Assembly: GCA_004010275.1 (NCBI GenBank)
Contig: RBWT01000052.1
Coordinates: 1-45,850 of the forward strand
DNA from: Streptomyces huasconensis
Lineage (GTDB): Bacteria; Actinomycetota; Actinomycetes; Streptomycetales; Streptomycetaceae
Reading direction: 5' to 3'
DNA: 45,850 bases
The stretch's first letter is position 1. Each line of letters opens with the position of its first letter. Below are positions 17,798-28,860 of this stretch, piece after piece. Under the pieces are notes generated by a model. The model saw only the letters and a program-made list of their open reading frames with translations. It was not told the DNA's origin and searched no databases. Position numbers and translations under genes: made by a program.

Positions 17798-18799
17798 TCA
17801 CTCCTGCCGCGTGCGCCGCCACTCGTTCGGCGTCCGGCCGTACTCCGCCCGGAAGCGGCGGCTGAAGTGGCTCGGGCTGCTGAAACCGCAGCGGGCGGCG
17901 ACGGCGGCGACGGTGAGCCGGTCATAGCGCGCGGCGGCCAGCATCTGCCGGGCCTTGGCGAGGCGTTCGGTGATGAGCCACTGCTCCAGGCTGATGCCCG
18001 CCTCGCTGAGCAGGAGATAGAGCCTGCGCACCGAGATGGCGTGCGCCGCCGCGATCCGCTCGGGCGTCAGCTCGCGGTCCGCGAGGTGGTGGCGCACGTA
18101 CGTCTTGACGCGGGTCAGCAGGGTCTCGTCCATGACCGACCTGACCTCGGGCGCCTCCTCGGCGTGGGCCGCCGACAGGAGCAGTGCGCGCACGAGTTCG
18201 GTGGTGGCGGCGGCGAGCGCCGGCGCGCCGGGGTCGCCCTCCAGCCGTCCCGGATCGCGCCACACCCCGCGCAGGTGGTTCAGGACCAGGTCGTGCATCG
18301 GGCTGGCGCGCAGGCGTGCGGAGGCCTTCACCACCACGTCCGGCGGGACGCCGAGGCGGTTCATGTCGAGCATCATGGCCTGAGAGGCTCCGTCCCCGGA
18401 CCAGCCGTAGACGCGGGAGGACAGTTCGTGGAAGACGCAGATGTCGTCCGGGCCCAAGAGCCGCCGCACGCCCCCGACTTCGGCGCGGTGCGTCCCCTCG
18501 GTCTGGAGCGACACGGAGACCACGGGGTGGCTCCTGTGGTGGCGTACATGCCGCTCCGTGCGCCGCACCTCGAACCCGGAGTTGCGGGTGGCGAAGAGGT
18601 CGAGGCCGCCCACCCGCCACGCCTCCATGCGTGCGTGGATGCCGGTCGCGGGCTCCTCGTGGACGACGTCGTTGGGCACCGAGGAGTCGGTCAGCGCGTG
18701 GTGGAACGCCTCCGGACGCTCACGCGGCCGGACCGCGTTCAGGTCGAGCAGCAGCACAGAATCCCCCACATCACCGGTACGGGGGGCATTCTGCCTCAT
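17798..18799 (-). CDS. AraC-family regulator 3
   Basis: Intact, 333 residues from ATG 18799 (MRQNAPRTGDVGDSVLLLD); a GTG about 30 bases in is a possible alternative, as no strong ribosome binding site decides. The N-terminus is an AraC_binding_2 domain: FEVRRTERHVRHHRSHPVV, LLGPDDICVFHELSSRVYGW. The C-terminal HTH has VKTYVRHHLADRELTPERIA, SVRRLYLLLSEAGISLEQWL and VAARCGFSSPSHFSRRFRAE. Its start overlaps the 3' end of the MocR gene by 29 bp on the same strand, which suggests cotranscription. The target is unknown; the convergent esterase is one candidate. Confidence 0.9.
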   Translation of the reverse strand: MRQNAPRTGDVGDSVLLLDLNAVRPRERPEAFHHALTDSSVPNDVVHEEPATGIHARMEAWRVGGLDLFATRNSGFEVRRTERHVRHHRSHPVVSVSLQTEGTHRAEVGGVRRLLGPDDICVFHELSSRVYGWSGDGASQAMMLDMNRLGVPPDVVVKASARLRASPMHDLVLNHLRGVWRDPGRLEGDPGAPALAAATTELVRALLLSAAHAEEAPEVRSVMDETLLTRVKTYVRHHLADRELTPERIAAAHAISVRRLYLLLSEAGISLEQWLITERLAKARQMLAAARYDRLTVAAVAARCGFSSPSHFSRRFRAEYGRTPNEWRRTRQE

Positions 18800-20321
18800 C
18801 ACCGCACGGCCCGGCAGGACGGCCGCCCCTTGACGCCGGGCCCTGCCCGTGCGGCTGCTCCGGCTCCGGCAGGGCCAGGCACAGGGCCCCCGAGCGCCCG
18901 TCGAAGGCGTGGTCGGGCGGGGTTCCGTATCCGATGACGAGGCCGTCGCGGGGCGGCTGGCGCGGTCGGGATGGCGGTAGGCGGCGAGGCCTTCGAGAGC
19001 GAGGCCCTGGCGGGACGCCGCGCGCACCGCGGTTTGTTCGGTGCCGGGCGGCAGGTCGAGGACGGCGTGCAGACCCGGCGGCGATCCCGCCGATGCCGAT
19101 GTGGGGCGCCCGCGCCCCGAGCGTGGCGACGAGCCGGTCGCGCCGGCGCCGGTACTTCAGCCGCATGCGGCGCAGATGCCGGTCGTAGTCGCCACAGGCG
19201 ATGAAGTCGGCGAGGGTAAGCTGTTCCAGGGAGCCCGTCCACAGTTCGCGGGCGCCCTTGACCGACAGGACGTCGTCCACGAGCCGGTCGGGCACCGCCA
19301 TCCAGCCGATGCGCAGCGCCGGGGACAGGCTCTTGCTGGTCGACCCGATGTACACGACGCGGTCGGGATCGAGGCCCTGCACGGCACCGACCGGCTGCCG
19401 GTCGTAACGGAACTCCCCGTCGTAGTCGTCCTCGATCACCAGCCCGCCGCCCGTCCGGGCCCAGTCGATCACCGCGGCCCTGCGTTCGGGGTGCAGCGGG
19501 CCCCCGGTCGGGAACTGGTGGGCGGGCGTGAGCAGCACCGCTTCCGCGCCCGTCGCGGGCAGTTCGTCGATCACGGCGCCCCGCGCGTCCACGGCCAGCG
19601 GGACGGTGCGCCGTCCGGCCCCGGTCAGGAGCGAGCGGTGGAAGCCCAGGCCGTACGACTCGACGGCCACCGCACCGTCCAGCACCTGCCCGAGCATGCT
19701 CAGCGCGTGCGCGAAGCCGGCGCAGACGATGATCCGGTGAGGTGCGGTGCGTACGCCTCTGGCCCTGGCCAGGTACTCCGTGAGCGCGGTGCGCAGTTCG
19801 ACGCGGCCCCGCGGATCACCCACCCCGAACGCGTCGTTGGGTGCCGCGTGCAGCGCGCGCCGCGCCGAGGTCTGCCAGGCCGGGCGGGGGAACGTGGCGG
19901 CGTCCGGCGAGGTCGGCATCAGGGTCGTAGACGGGGCGGCGGAGCGGCGGCGCCGAACGGCGCGTGTGGTCCGGCGGCAGCGGTGTGCTGCGCCGCGCGA
20001 CGCGGTGCCCGACCCCTGACGGGCCACGAGCCAGCCCTCCGCGACGAGTTCGCCGTACGCCTCGCCGACGGTGTTGAGGGCGAGGCCGAGATCCCTGGCC
20101 AGACTCCGGTACGGGGGCAGGCGGGTGCCGGGGGCCAGCCGCCCGGAGCCGATGGCCTCGCGCAGGGCCCGCATGATCTGCTCGCGCAGAGTGCCCTTAC
20201 CGTCCAGTTCCAGGTGGAAGTCCGACCCGGACTCAGGCCCGGACCCGGACTCGGACCCGGAGCCCGGTTCCTCCGGCTCCCGTGGGTGGTCGGCAGCAGA
20301 ATTGCCCCATCGATCTGACAT
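18771..20321 (-). CDS. MocR/PdxR-type GntR regulator with aminotransferase domain (four apparent frameshifts)
   Basis: About 516 residues from ATG 20321 (MSDRWGNSAADHPREPEE), with Gly/Ser-rich repeats before the wHTH (LREQIMRALREAIGSGRLAP, YRSLARDLGLALNTVGEAYG). The linker shifts frame at about 20015 and 19915. The fold-type I aminotransferase domain follows: RIIVCAGFAHALSMLGQVLD, VLLTPAHQFPTGGPLHPERR, VIEDDYDGEFRYDRQPVGAV, and the PLP lysine in VYIGSTSKSLSPALRIGWMA. Two more shifts near 19090 and 18955 flank LALEGLAAYR. MocR proteins use PLP as effector-binding cofactor. It is divergent from the AhpD-like gene at 20369 with 47 bp between, so that gene is the most likely target. Confidence 0.88.
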   Translation of the reverse strand: MSDRWGNSAADHPREPEEPGSGSESGSGPESGSDFHLELDGKGTLREQIMRALREAIGSGRLAPGTRLPPYRSLARDLGLALNTVGEAYGELVAEGWLVARQGSGTASRGAAHRCRRTTRAVRRRRSAAPSTTLMPTSPDAATFPRPAWQTSARRALHAAPNDAFGVGDPRGRVELRTALTEYLARARGVRTAPHRIIVCAGFAHALSMLGQVLDGAVAVESYGLGFHRSLLTGAGRRTVPLAVDARGAVIDELPATGAEAVLLTPAHQFPTGGPLHPERRAAVIDWARTGGGLVIEDDYDGEFRYDRQPVGAVQGLDPDRVVYIGSTSKSLSPALRIGWMAVPDRLVDDVLSVKGARELWTGSLEQLTLADFIACGDYDRHLRRMRLKYRRRRDRLVATLGARAPHIGIGGIAAGSARRPRPAARHRTNRGARGVPPGPRSRRPRRLPPSRPRQPPRDGLVIGYGTPPDHAFDGRSGALCLALPEPEQPHGQGPASRGGRPAGPCGDEAECPPYR

Positions 20322-20368
20322 GAGAATGCACCATACCGGGGGGCTAATCCGCTCCTACGGTTCTTGGC

Positions 20369-20821
20369 ATGACAACAGTTCAGATCCCCCAGCGCATGGA
20401 CTTCGCCGCCGTCGCCCCCAAGGTCTTCAAGGCCGTCCTCGCCCTGGACGCCGCCGCCCGTCAGGGCCTCGACCCGGTGCTGCTCGAACTCGTCCAGATC
20501 CGCGCCTCCCAGATCAACCGGTGCGCGTACTGCATCGATTACCACACGGGAGACGCCCGCAGAGGCGGCGAGAGCGAGGGCCGTGTCTACCAGCTCGACG
20601 CCTGGCAGGAGTCCAGCCTCTACACCGCCAAGGAGCGGGCCGCCCTCGCCCTGACCGAGGCGGTCACCCGGCTGCCCGACGGAGTTCCGGACGCCGTGTA
20701 CGACGAGGCCGCCCGGCACTTCGAGGAGCAGGAGCTGGCCCAGCTCATCGCGCTCGTCTTCACGGTCAACACCTGGAACCGGATGAACGTCACCACCCGC
20801 AAGACCCCCGGCACCCAGTAG
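20369..20821 (+). CDS. AhpD-like carboxymuconolactone-decarboxylase-family protein 1
   Basis: 150 residues, intact, from ATG 20369 (MTTVQIPQRMDFAAVAPKV). The redox motif is QINRCAYCIDYHTGDARRGG: CxxC followed by His, as in AhpD alkylhydroperoxidase-like proteins. AALALTEAVTRLPDGVPDA and NTWNRMNVTTRK complete the fold. Members reduce peroxides through the CxxC pair and a partner thiol. It lies 47 bp from the divergent MocR gene, an arrangement common for MocR targets. Its stop is seven bases from the convergent inositol-monophosphatase-like stop. Confidence 0.93.
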   Translation: MTTVQIPQRMDFAAVAPKVFKAVLALDAAARQGLDPVLLELVQIRASQINRCAYCIDYHTGDARRGGESEGRVYQLDAWQESSLYTAKERAALALTEAVTRLPDGVPDAVYDEAARHFEEQELAQLIALVFTVNTWNRMNVTTRKTPGTQ

Positions 20822-20827
20822 CCCCGC

Positions 20828-21640
20828 TCAGCGCGCGGCCGGGCCCCGGCCGAGGTCGCGGATCACCGACATCAACTGTCCGTGCGTTCCGGCGTCCGCG
20901 GCGGCCACGAGCCCCCGGCTGTCCGGGCCGATCGGAGCGCCGTCGATACCGGTGACCACGCACCCGGCGGCCCGGCACACGGTGATCCCCGCGGCGAAGT
21001 GGACGCTCCCGCACAGGTTCGTGCCGTCGGTGACGTACGCGGCGCGCTTGCCGGCCGCCACCCAGGCCAGTGCCAGCGACGTCGACACCACACGGGGGCG
21101 GAAGTCCGCGACGAACCGCGGGTGGGCGAGCAGGTCCACCGCGCGGAAACCGGGCGCGTTGGGAAACGGCGGGTCCAGGTTGACGTCCACCAGCCGCGTG
21201 GCGGACGAGGGCGACAGCCGCGCCTCCCCGCCCTCCCGCCGAGTCCGGGCGCTTTCGCCGTCGGTGTAGAAGACCTCGCCGGCGAACGGGTCGACCACGG
21301 CCGCCGCTCCCTCGCTCAGCGCGACGTTGACCGCCACCAGCGCGCTCCCGACCGCGTAGTTGAGCGTGCCGCACAGCGGGTCCACCAGCCACTGGCGCGC
21401 CGCGCCGCGCGCGCCGTGGCGCCCGCTTCGGCCGAGCAGCGCGTCGTCCGGCCGCGTGGCACCGATGACGCCGAGGATCGCCTCCTCCGCCGCCACGTCG
21501 GCGGCGGTGGCGAAGTCCCCGGCGCCCTTGTCGATCCGGGCGAGCCGTCGTCCGTACAGGTCGCGTACGACGTCCCCGCCCGCCAGGGCCGCGGCTATGG
21601 CCACCTCGGTGTCGTCGAGGCCCACGTATGAGTTGATCAC
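20828..21640 (-). CDS. Inositol-monophosphatase-like protein with altered metal-binding motifs
   Basis: 270 residues, intact, from GTG 21640 (INSYVGLDDTEVAIAAALAG). The fold is clear: KGAGDFATAADVAAEEAIL (motif before the first metal ligand), WLVDPLCGTLNYAVGSALV and GSVHFAAGITVCRAAGCVV. In active IMPases these read GEE, DPLDGT and WDxAAG. Here the Glu is absent (LLGRSGRHG), the second Asp is Cys, and the third-motif Asp is His. Metal-dependent phosphatase activity is therefore doubtful. No Shine-Dalgarno lies before the GTG, so a leaderless message is possible. Divergent from AhpD-like gene 2. Confidence 0.85.
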   Translation of the reverse strand: MINSYVGLDDTEVAIAAALAGGDVVRDLYGRRLARIDKGAGDFATAADVAAEEAILGVIGATRPDDALLGRSGRHGARGAARQWLVDPLCGTLNYAVGSALVAVNVALSEGAAAVVDPFAGEVFYTDGESARTRREGGEARLSPSSATRLVDVNLDPPFPNAPGFRAVDLLAHPRFVADFRPRVVSTSLALAWVAAGKRAAYVTDGTNLCGSVHFAAGITVCRAAGCVVTGIDGAPIGPDSRGLVAAADAGTHGQLMSVIRDLGRGPAAR

Positions 21641-21715
21641 GGGGCGCAGGCTAGCGGGGCCGGGCCGCGGTGCTGTCGGACCGTCGGAGGGTGAGACGCG
21701 GGTCACATCCGGGCG

Positions 21716-21743
21716 TGTCACATTCCCCGTCGTCCGCTCCGTC
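21716..21743 (+). promoter_or_regulatory. ECF41-type promoter candidate for AhpD-like gene 2
   Basis: TGTCACA (21716-21722), a 17-base spacer and CGTC (21740-21743) match the published ECF41 consensus of a TGTCACA -35 and CGTC -10. It lies 92 bases upstream of the start at 21835 and points towards it. An ECF41 sigma gene lies at 25774-26786. Confidence 0.6.
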
Positions 21744-21834
21744 AGAGGGGTGTGGCCGTCGACAACGGCGACATCGACCGAGAACGGCGACGGCCACATC
21801 GACGACGACATAGACGACGGCAGAGGAGCCCACC

Positions 21835-22307
21835 ATGGACGCACGCCTGAACATCTTCGCCAGCCCCCTCGCGGGCAAGGCCCTGAAGCACTTCACCTCG
21901 GCGGGGAAGGCGCTCGCGGACTCGGCGCTGCCCGCCGCGACACAGGAGCTGGTGAAGATCCGCGCCAGCCAGATCAACGGCTGCGGCTTCTGCCTCGACA
22001 TGCACACCAAGGAGGCCGCCGCGCGGGGGAGACCGCGCTGCGTCTCGCCATGGTCGCGGCCTGGCGCGAGGCCACGGTCTTCACCGACGCCGAGCGCGCG
22101 GCCCTCGAACTGACCGAGCAGGGCACCCGCATCGCCGACGCGGCCGGTGGCGTCACGGACGAGGCGTGGGCGAACGCCGCCAAGCACTACGACGAGGAGC
22201 AGCTCGTCGCCCTCGTCTCGCTGATCGCCCTCATCAACGCCTACAACCGGCTGAACGTCATGGTCCAGCAGCCCGCAGGCGACTACCAGGTCGGCCAGTT
22301 CGGTTAA
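21835..22307 (+). CDS. AhpD-like carboxymuconolactone-decarboxylase-family protein 2 (one apparent frameshift)
   Basis: About 157 residues from ATG 21835 (MDARLNIFASPLAGKALKHF), with AGAGGAG upstream. The redox motif QINGCGFCLDMHTKEAAARG is CxxC-H. After a shift near 22025 it reads ETALRLAMVAAWREATVFTD, ALELTEQGTRIADAAGG and INAYNRLNVMVQQPAGDYQV. It is a paralogue of the protein at 20369 with little sequence identity outside the motif. Family knowledge: ECF41 sigma factors are typically linked to COE genes (carboxymuconolactone decarboxylase, oxidoreductase, epimerase); this gene fits and has a matching promoter. Confidence 0.9.
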
Positions 22308-22350
22308 GCCGGTCCCGCCAAAGGAAGCCCCAGCCCCCAGTCTCCATCTC

Positions 22351-22386
22351 CAGTCCCAGTCCCAGTCCCAGTCCCAGTCCCAGTCC
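22351..22386. repeat. Hexanucleotide tandem repeat (CAGTCC)6
   Basis: Six perfect copies of CAGTCC, preceded by imperfect copies from about 22330. It sits between the stop of AhpD-like gene 2 and its terminator, so it is probably transcribed but untranslated. Copy number may vary by slippage. Confidence 0.9.
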
Positions 22387-22426
22387 CCAGGCCCCGGGCG
22401 CCGCTGCCGGGGGCCTGGGGCTTTTT
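22385..22426 (+). terminator. Rho-independent terminator after AhpD-like gene 2
   Basis: Left arm CCCCAGGCCCC (22385-22395) pairs perfectly with GGGGCCTGGGG (22410-22420), followed by C and five Ts (22422-22426). This is the clearest intrinsic terminator in the window. Confidence 0.85.
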
Positions 22427-22592
22427 CGCGTACGGCCCAGGGGATCGTGCGCGTACGGCCCGGCGCCTCTTCCCGGACGGATCAGGAATCAAGAAGCATG
22501 GCCCACGCGCCCCCGCTAGCGTGAGCGCCGGCGAGCCGAACGACGCCGACGGAGGCCGCGCAGGCGGCCCTGTCCCACCGATGGAGAACACG

Positions 22593-25006
<2,414 letters not shown>

Positions 25007-25098
25007 GGGGTCCTGGCGGGGGGTGTGATGGCGCGGTCCCATGGGGCCCGTGCGAGGAGTCGTCCGTTCCCCGGCGACCGGGACACGCGGCCCGCTCG

Positions 25099-25240
25099 CC
25101 CGGCCATGACGGCCGCAGGGTCCCTTTGTGGTCACCCCGGCCGGCCTTGTGGCCACCCGGACGACCTTCACGGGTCGGCGCCTCGCGGGGTAAGTCGGCG
25201 TACGAGCGGTCTTGGCGCAGGGCTCTGGCACGGTCCCAGG
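25099..25240 (+). pseudogene. Decayed duplicate of the UvrA-like C-terminal end
   Basis: From about 25099 the DNA realigns with the last part of the UvrA-like gene (about 24896-25040) at an offset near 200 bp. CACCCCGGCCGGCCTTGTGG at 25133 matches CACCCCGGCCGACCTCGTGA at 24934. It translates as TPAGLVATRTTFTGRRLAG then a stop, against TPADLVTTRPTLTGEHLAE in the gene. The similarity continues past the stop (CGGTCCCAGGAGGGGCCCG against CGGTCCCATGGGGCCCG). No start or complete domain remains. Confidence 0.6.
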
Positions 25241-25273
25241 AGGGGCCCGGTGATCCGCTCCGAGGCCCCGCGG

Positions 25274-25786
25274 TCAGCCGCGTGGAGCCTGGTGGCCACC
25301 CGTGCGGGCGCGTGGTGCGCGCGACCGCCCCCGCCCGGCCGACGCGCCCGTCAGTGCGGTGTCCGCGGCTTCGAGGATGGTGCCGAAGGTGCGGGTGATG
25401 ACGGGCCGGGCCACGCGCCGGGTCAGGAGCGCGCCGAGCAGCACCACCCGCACCTCGGCGCGCGTGGTCCAGAGGACGCGGGTGCCACCGTCGACCTCGG
25501 CGAACGTCATACGCCCCCGTTCATGCCGGGACGGCGGCAGGCTGCGGTCGACGACGTACTCCGTGGAGTACGGCGGGTCGTACGCGGTGATGCGCTCCTC
25601 GAACCAGCCGATCAGCCAGAGATGGCCGCGCACCGCGCCGACGCCGTAGGGCGCGCCCTCGCCGCGCCGGGTCAGCCGGCACCGCACCACCAAGGGGGAG
25701 CGCGTGTAGTTCGTGGTCGTCGTGAGCCAGGCGAAGACGTCGTCGATCGGGGCGTCGATGACACGTTCGACCGTCATGGTTTCCAT
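25274..25786 (-). CDS. SRPBCC (START/Bet v1-like) family protein
   Basis: 170 residues, intact, from ATG 25786 (METMTVERVIDAPIDDVFAW), with AGAGGAGGA upstream. The opening VERVIDAPIDDVFAWLT and the central YDPPYSTEYVVDRSLPPSRH and VDGGTRVLWTTRAEV are characteristic of polyketide-cyclase/SRPBCC ligand-binding proteins. The C-terminal tail is Arg/Gly-rich and probably disordered. Its start overlaps the sigma-factor stop by 13 bp, so it is cotranscribed and probably coupled. The ligand is unknown. Confidence 0.85.
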   Translation of the reverse strand: METMTVERVIDAPIDDVFAWLTTTTNYTRSPLVVRCRLTRRGEGAPYGVGAVRGHLWLIGWFEERITAYDPPYSTEYVVDRSLPPSRHERGRMTFAEVDGGTRVLWTTRAEVRVVLLGALLTRRVARPVITRTFGTILEAADTALTGASAGRGRSRAPRARTGGHQAPRG

Positions 25787-26786
25787 GGCCGGGGTCCTCC
25801 TCTGTCGAGAGCGCGCACGGTGTCGGCGCGATGCAGCTTGTCGGGGTTGCGGATGCCGTACAGGCCGGTGATCCGGCCGCCTTGGATCTCGAAGGCGAGC
25901 AGCCAGTCCGGCGCGCCGCCCGCGAGGAACCGCGCGGCGGGCATGCCGTTGCAGGTGACGTACTTGATGGGGGCGTCCGCGCGCCGGTGCGGGCCACGCC
26001 CAGGACGAACCGGGCCACCTCGTCGCGGCCGACGATCGGGCGGCGGGCGGCCGACACCTTCCCGCCGCCGTCGGAGATCTGCACGACGTCCGGCGCCAGC
26101 AGGTCCATGAGTGCCTGGATCTCACCCGTCGCCGCCGCGAGCAGGAACCGCCGGATGATCTCCCGCGTGGCGGCGGAGTCGGGTTCGAAGCGGCGCCGGC
26201 GCGCGTGCACGTGCCGCCGCGCGCGGTGGGCGATCTGCCGGACAGCGGCCTCGGACTTCCCGATCGTGGCGGCGATCTCCGGGTGGGTGTAGCCGAAGAC
26301 GTCGTGCAGCAGGAACACCGCGCGCTCGGCCGGGCCCAGCGTCTCCAGGACGAGCAGCACGGCCATGGAGACCGACTCGGCCAGGACGACGTCCTCGCTC
26401 ACCTCGGGCGCGGTGCGGATCGGCTCGGGCAGCCATGTGCCGACGTACTCCTCGCGCCGTGCCCGCACCGCGCGCAGGTGGTTGAGGGCCTGCCGGGTCA
26501 CCACACGGACCAGATAGGCGCGCGGATGTCCGACCTCGGCACGGTCGACGGCGCTCCACCGCAGGTAGCTCTCCTGCAGCACGTCCTCGGCGTCGGTGGC
26601 GCTGCCCAGCATCTCGTAGGCGATGGTGAACAGCAGGGGGCGGTGCTCGATGAACGCGTCATCGGCCGGGCCCGTGTCGCCCGGTCCCGGCTCCGGTCGC
26701 GCTTCCGGTCCCGATCTCGCTTCCGGTCCCGGAGCGCACGGTCCGTCCTGCGGTTCGTCCGGCGGGCAGACATCTCGGTTGCTCAC
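25774..26786 (-). CDS. ECF41-family sigma factor with SnoaL-like C-terminal extension (one apparent frameshift)
   Basis: About 337 residues from GTG 26786 (SNRDVCPPDEPQDG), with GAGGAG upstream. After an acidic, Pro-rich tail come region 2 (FIEHRPLLFTIAYEMLGSAT, DVLQESYLRWSAV) and region 4 (LGPAERAVFLLHDVFGYTHP, IGKSEAAVRQIAHRARRHVH). The extension carries the ECF41 marker motifs DGGGK (ISDGGGKVSAARRP) and NPDKL (YGIRNPDKLHRADTVRALD). A shift near 25985 separates the two. The extension, not an anti-sigma factor, controls activity in this group. The stop at 25774 overlaps the SRPBCC start. A matching promoter lies just upstream, so autoregulation is likely. Confidence 0.92.
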
Positions 26787-26811
26787 ACGGCTCCTCTCCT
26801 CTGCCCATCGA

Positions 26812-26838
26812 GACACCCCGCTCCCGAGAACCGTGACA
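26812..26838 (-). promoter_or_regulatory. ECF41-type promoter candidate of the sigma gene
   Basis: On the minus strand TGTCACG (complement of 26832-26838), a 16-base spacer and TGTC (complement of 26812-26815). This is close to the ECF41 consensus TGTCACA-N16-CGTC. The -10 is 26 bases from the GTG start, leaving room for the GAGGAG site. Confidence 0.55.
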
Positions 26839-26927
26839 GGTCGCGGATGTGATCCGCTGCACATGCGCTCGGGGTGCGGTGAGCCGCCGATTAACGATCA
26901 GGGCCCCGCCGCGGGCAGGATGGGCCC

Positions 26928-27461
26928 ATGACCGAGATCCGCACCCCCCGCCTCCTCCTCCGCCGCTGGCATGACGACGACCTCGCGTCCATGGCGGAGA
27001 TCAACGCGGACCCGCGGGTGATGCGCTGGGTCGACGACGGCGGCGTCCGTGACCTGGAGCAGACGGCGGAGGACATCGAGCGCTGGGAGGAGGAGTGGGA
27101 CGACGAGGGCTACGGCCTCTTCGCCGTCGAACTCCTCGCCTCGGGCGAGCTGGCCGGCCTCACCGGTCTCTACGTCCCGGAGTTCCTGCCGGAGGCGGCG
27201 GCCGACGCGGCCATCGCCTGGCGGCTCGGCGCACAGTTCTGGGGCCAGGGGTACGCCTCCGAGGCCGCCCAGGCCACGCTGGAGTTCGCGTTGCAGGACC
27301 GTGGACTCGACCGGGTCGTCGGCATCCACCGGGTGGGCGACAACGCCTCGGAGGACGTCGTGCGCAAGCTCGGCATGCACCTGGAACGCGAGACGGAGCA
27401 CCCGGTGTACGGCCACCCGCTGTTCGTCCACGCCATCGACCTCACCGAGTTCCAGGCGTGA
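26928..27461 (+). CDS. GNAT N-acetyltransferase
   Basis: 177 residues, intact, from ATG 26928 (MTEIRTPRLLLRRWHDDDLA), with AGGATGG upstream. TPRLLLRRW is the usual opening of RimJ/RimL-like GNATs. The acetyl-CoA loop is WRLGAQFWGQGYASEAAQAT (QGYASEA as the Q/RxxGxG/A motif). VVGIHRVGDNASEDVVRKLG holds the N-A-S helix and MHLERE the terminal strand. The substrate, protein N-terminus or small amine, is unknown. It is divergent from the ECF41 gene and convergent with the Rieske oxygenase. Confidence 0.93.
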   Translation: MTEIRTPRLLLRRWHDDDLASMAEINADPRVMRWVDDGGVRDLEQTAEDIERWEEEWDDEGYGLFAVELLASGELAGLTGLYVPEFLPEAAADAAIAWRLGAQFWGQGYASEAAQATLEFALQDRGLDRVVGIHRVGDNASEDVVRKLGMHLERETEHPVYGHPLFVHAIDLTEFQA

Positions 27462-27542
27462 GGCGCGGCGCGGCCTGACCGCGTTCGCTCCTCGGCATGG
27501 CCGTCCGGGCCCTTCCCCCGGGAGTGGGCGCGGGCCGGCTCG

Positions 27543-28768
27543 TCAGAGCTGCTCCGGAGCCGGAGCCGTGGCCGAGAGGCGGTCCGCCAGATAGCGCTGG
27601 AACTGCCACAGAGGCCGCTCCAGATGCGAGAAGCGCCCGCCCGACGGCGCCGGGTCGGTGGCCAGGCCCCGCTGCACGCCCCGCACGGCGACCAGGTCCT
27701 CGTTCTGGATCACCTCGAACTGCCGCCGCGACGCCTCGACGTACGCGCCGAAGCCGGGGTCCCGCTCGGCCTGCGGCGGGACCAGCACCGTCACGAGCGC
27801 GTCGTGCGTGACCGGACCCGTGGGCACCCAGCGCACGAAGGTGACGCTGTCGGGCAGCAGGGCCATCACCAGGTTGGGGAAGAAGCCGGCGACCGTCATG
27901 CCGGACAGCTCCCGCTCACCGAGGCCGGGGATCAGGGTGCCGACCCTCGGCACGTCCGCCGCGTCCCCGCCCGCCGCAGGGTCCGCCCCGTCGAGCGCGA
28001 ACGGGGTGTACATGCTGAACCAGCGCCCCGCGCTCTCGTCGACGACGGTGTCCTTGCCGGGGACGAGGATGTCGAGCGTGGAGGCGTGCGTCCCCATGTG
28101 GTGGTAGTTCTCCGAGCCGTTCTCGAAGCCGACCTTCCAGTTCGCGGGCACGCCGTCCCACCGGTCCGTGTACGCGACGACGAGGTCCGCGAGGCCGTAC
28201 GGTGCGAGCCGGTCGGCCGGCTCCGCCAGCTGCGGGGCGAGCGGCGGCACGCCGGGGTCGGCGCAGACCATGAGGAGCCCGTTCCACTCCTCCAGGCGGT
28301 ACCGGGGCAGCCGCACGCCGCGCGGTCGAAGTCGACCTTGTTCATCATCGGCGCGCCGGCCAACTGCCCCGCGTACTCGCCGTTCAGCCGGTACGTCCAG
28401 GTGTGGTACGGGCACATGAGGCGCTGCAAGGACCCCTGCTCCGGGGTGGTCTCCGGCGGCAGGATGTCCATGAAGCGGTGCCTGCACACCCGTGAGAGCG
28501 CGTGCAGGCCGCCCTCCTCGTCCCGGGTGACCACCAGCGGCTCACCGGCCGCCTCGGTACGGAGATAGTCGCCGGGCCGGGCGACCTGGGAGACGTGGCC
28601 GACGCACAGCCAGTCGCCGCGGAAGACGCGATCGTGTTCGAGCCGGTGGAAGTCCTCGTCGGTGTAGGCACGGGCGGGCAGGGTCTCGCCGCGTTCCAGG
28701 GGCAGCGCGGCGATGCGGGCCAGCTCGCCGAGGAGGGGCCGAAGTCCGTCGGATACGTCGTGCAGCAT
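27543..28768 (-). CDS. Aromatic-ring-hydroxylating (Rieske) oxygenase alpha subunit (one apparent frameshift)
   Basis: About 408 residues from ATG 28768 (MLHDVSDGLRPLLGELAR). The Rieske [2Fe-2S] site is RVCRHRFMDI with LMCPYHTWTYRLNGEYAG (CxH and CxxH). After a shift near 28322, the mononuclear iron site is VGFENGSENYHHMGTHAST (the N/H..H facial triad). Family members use NAD(P)H-derived electrons and O2 to hydroxylate aromatic or amine substrates. No ferredoxin or reductase gene is adjacent, so electron donors must lie elsewhere. The substrate is unknown. Four 11-bp direct repeats lie about 95-135 bases upstream of its start. Confidence 0.9.
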
Positions 28769-28860
28769 GGTGCCACCGCCTTTGTCCGGGATCTCCTTCC
28801 ATGCTGGGCCGCCGCCCCGGGCGGCACCTCGCCACGCCGGACGACATTCCGGTACATCCT

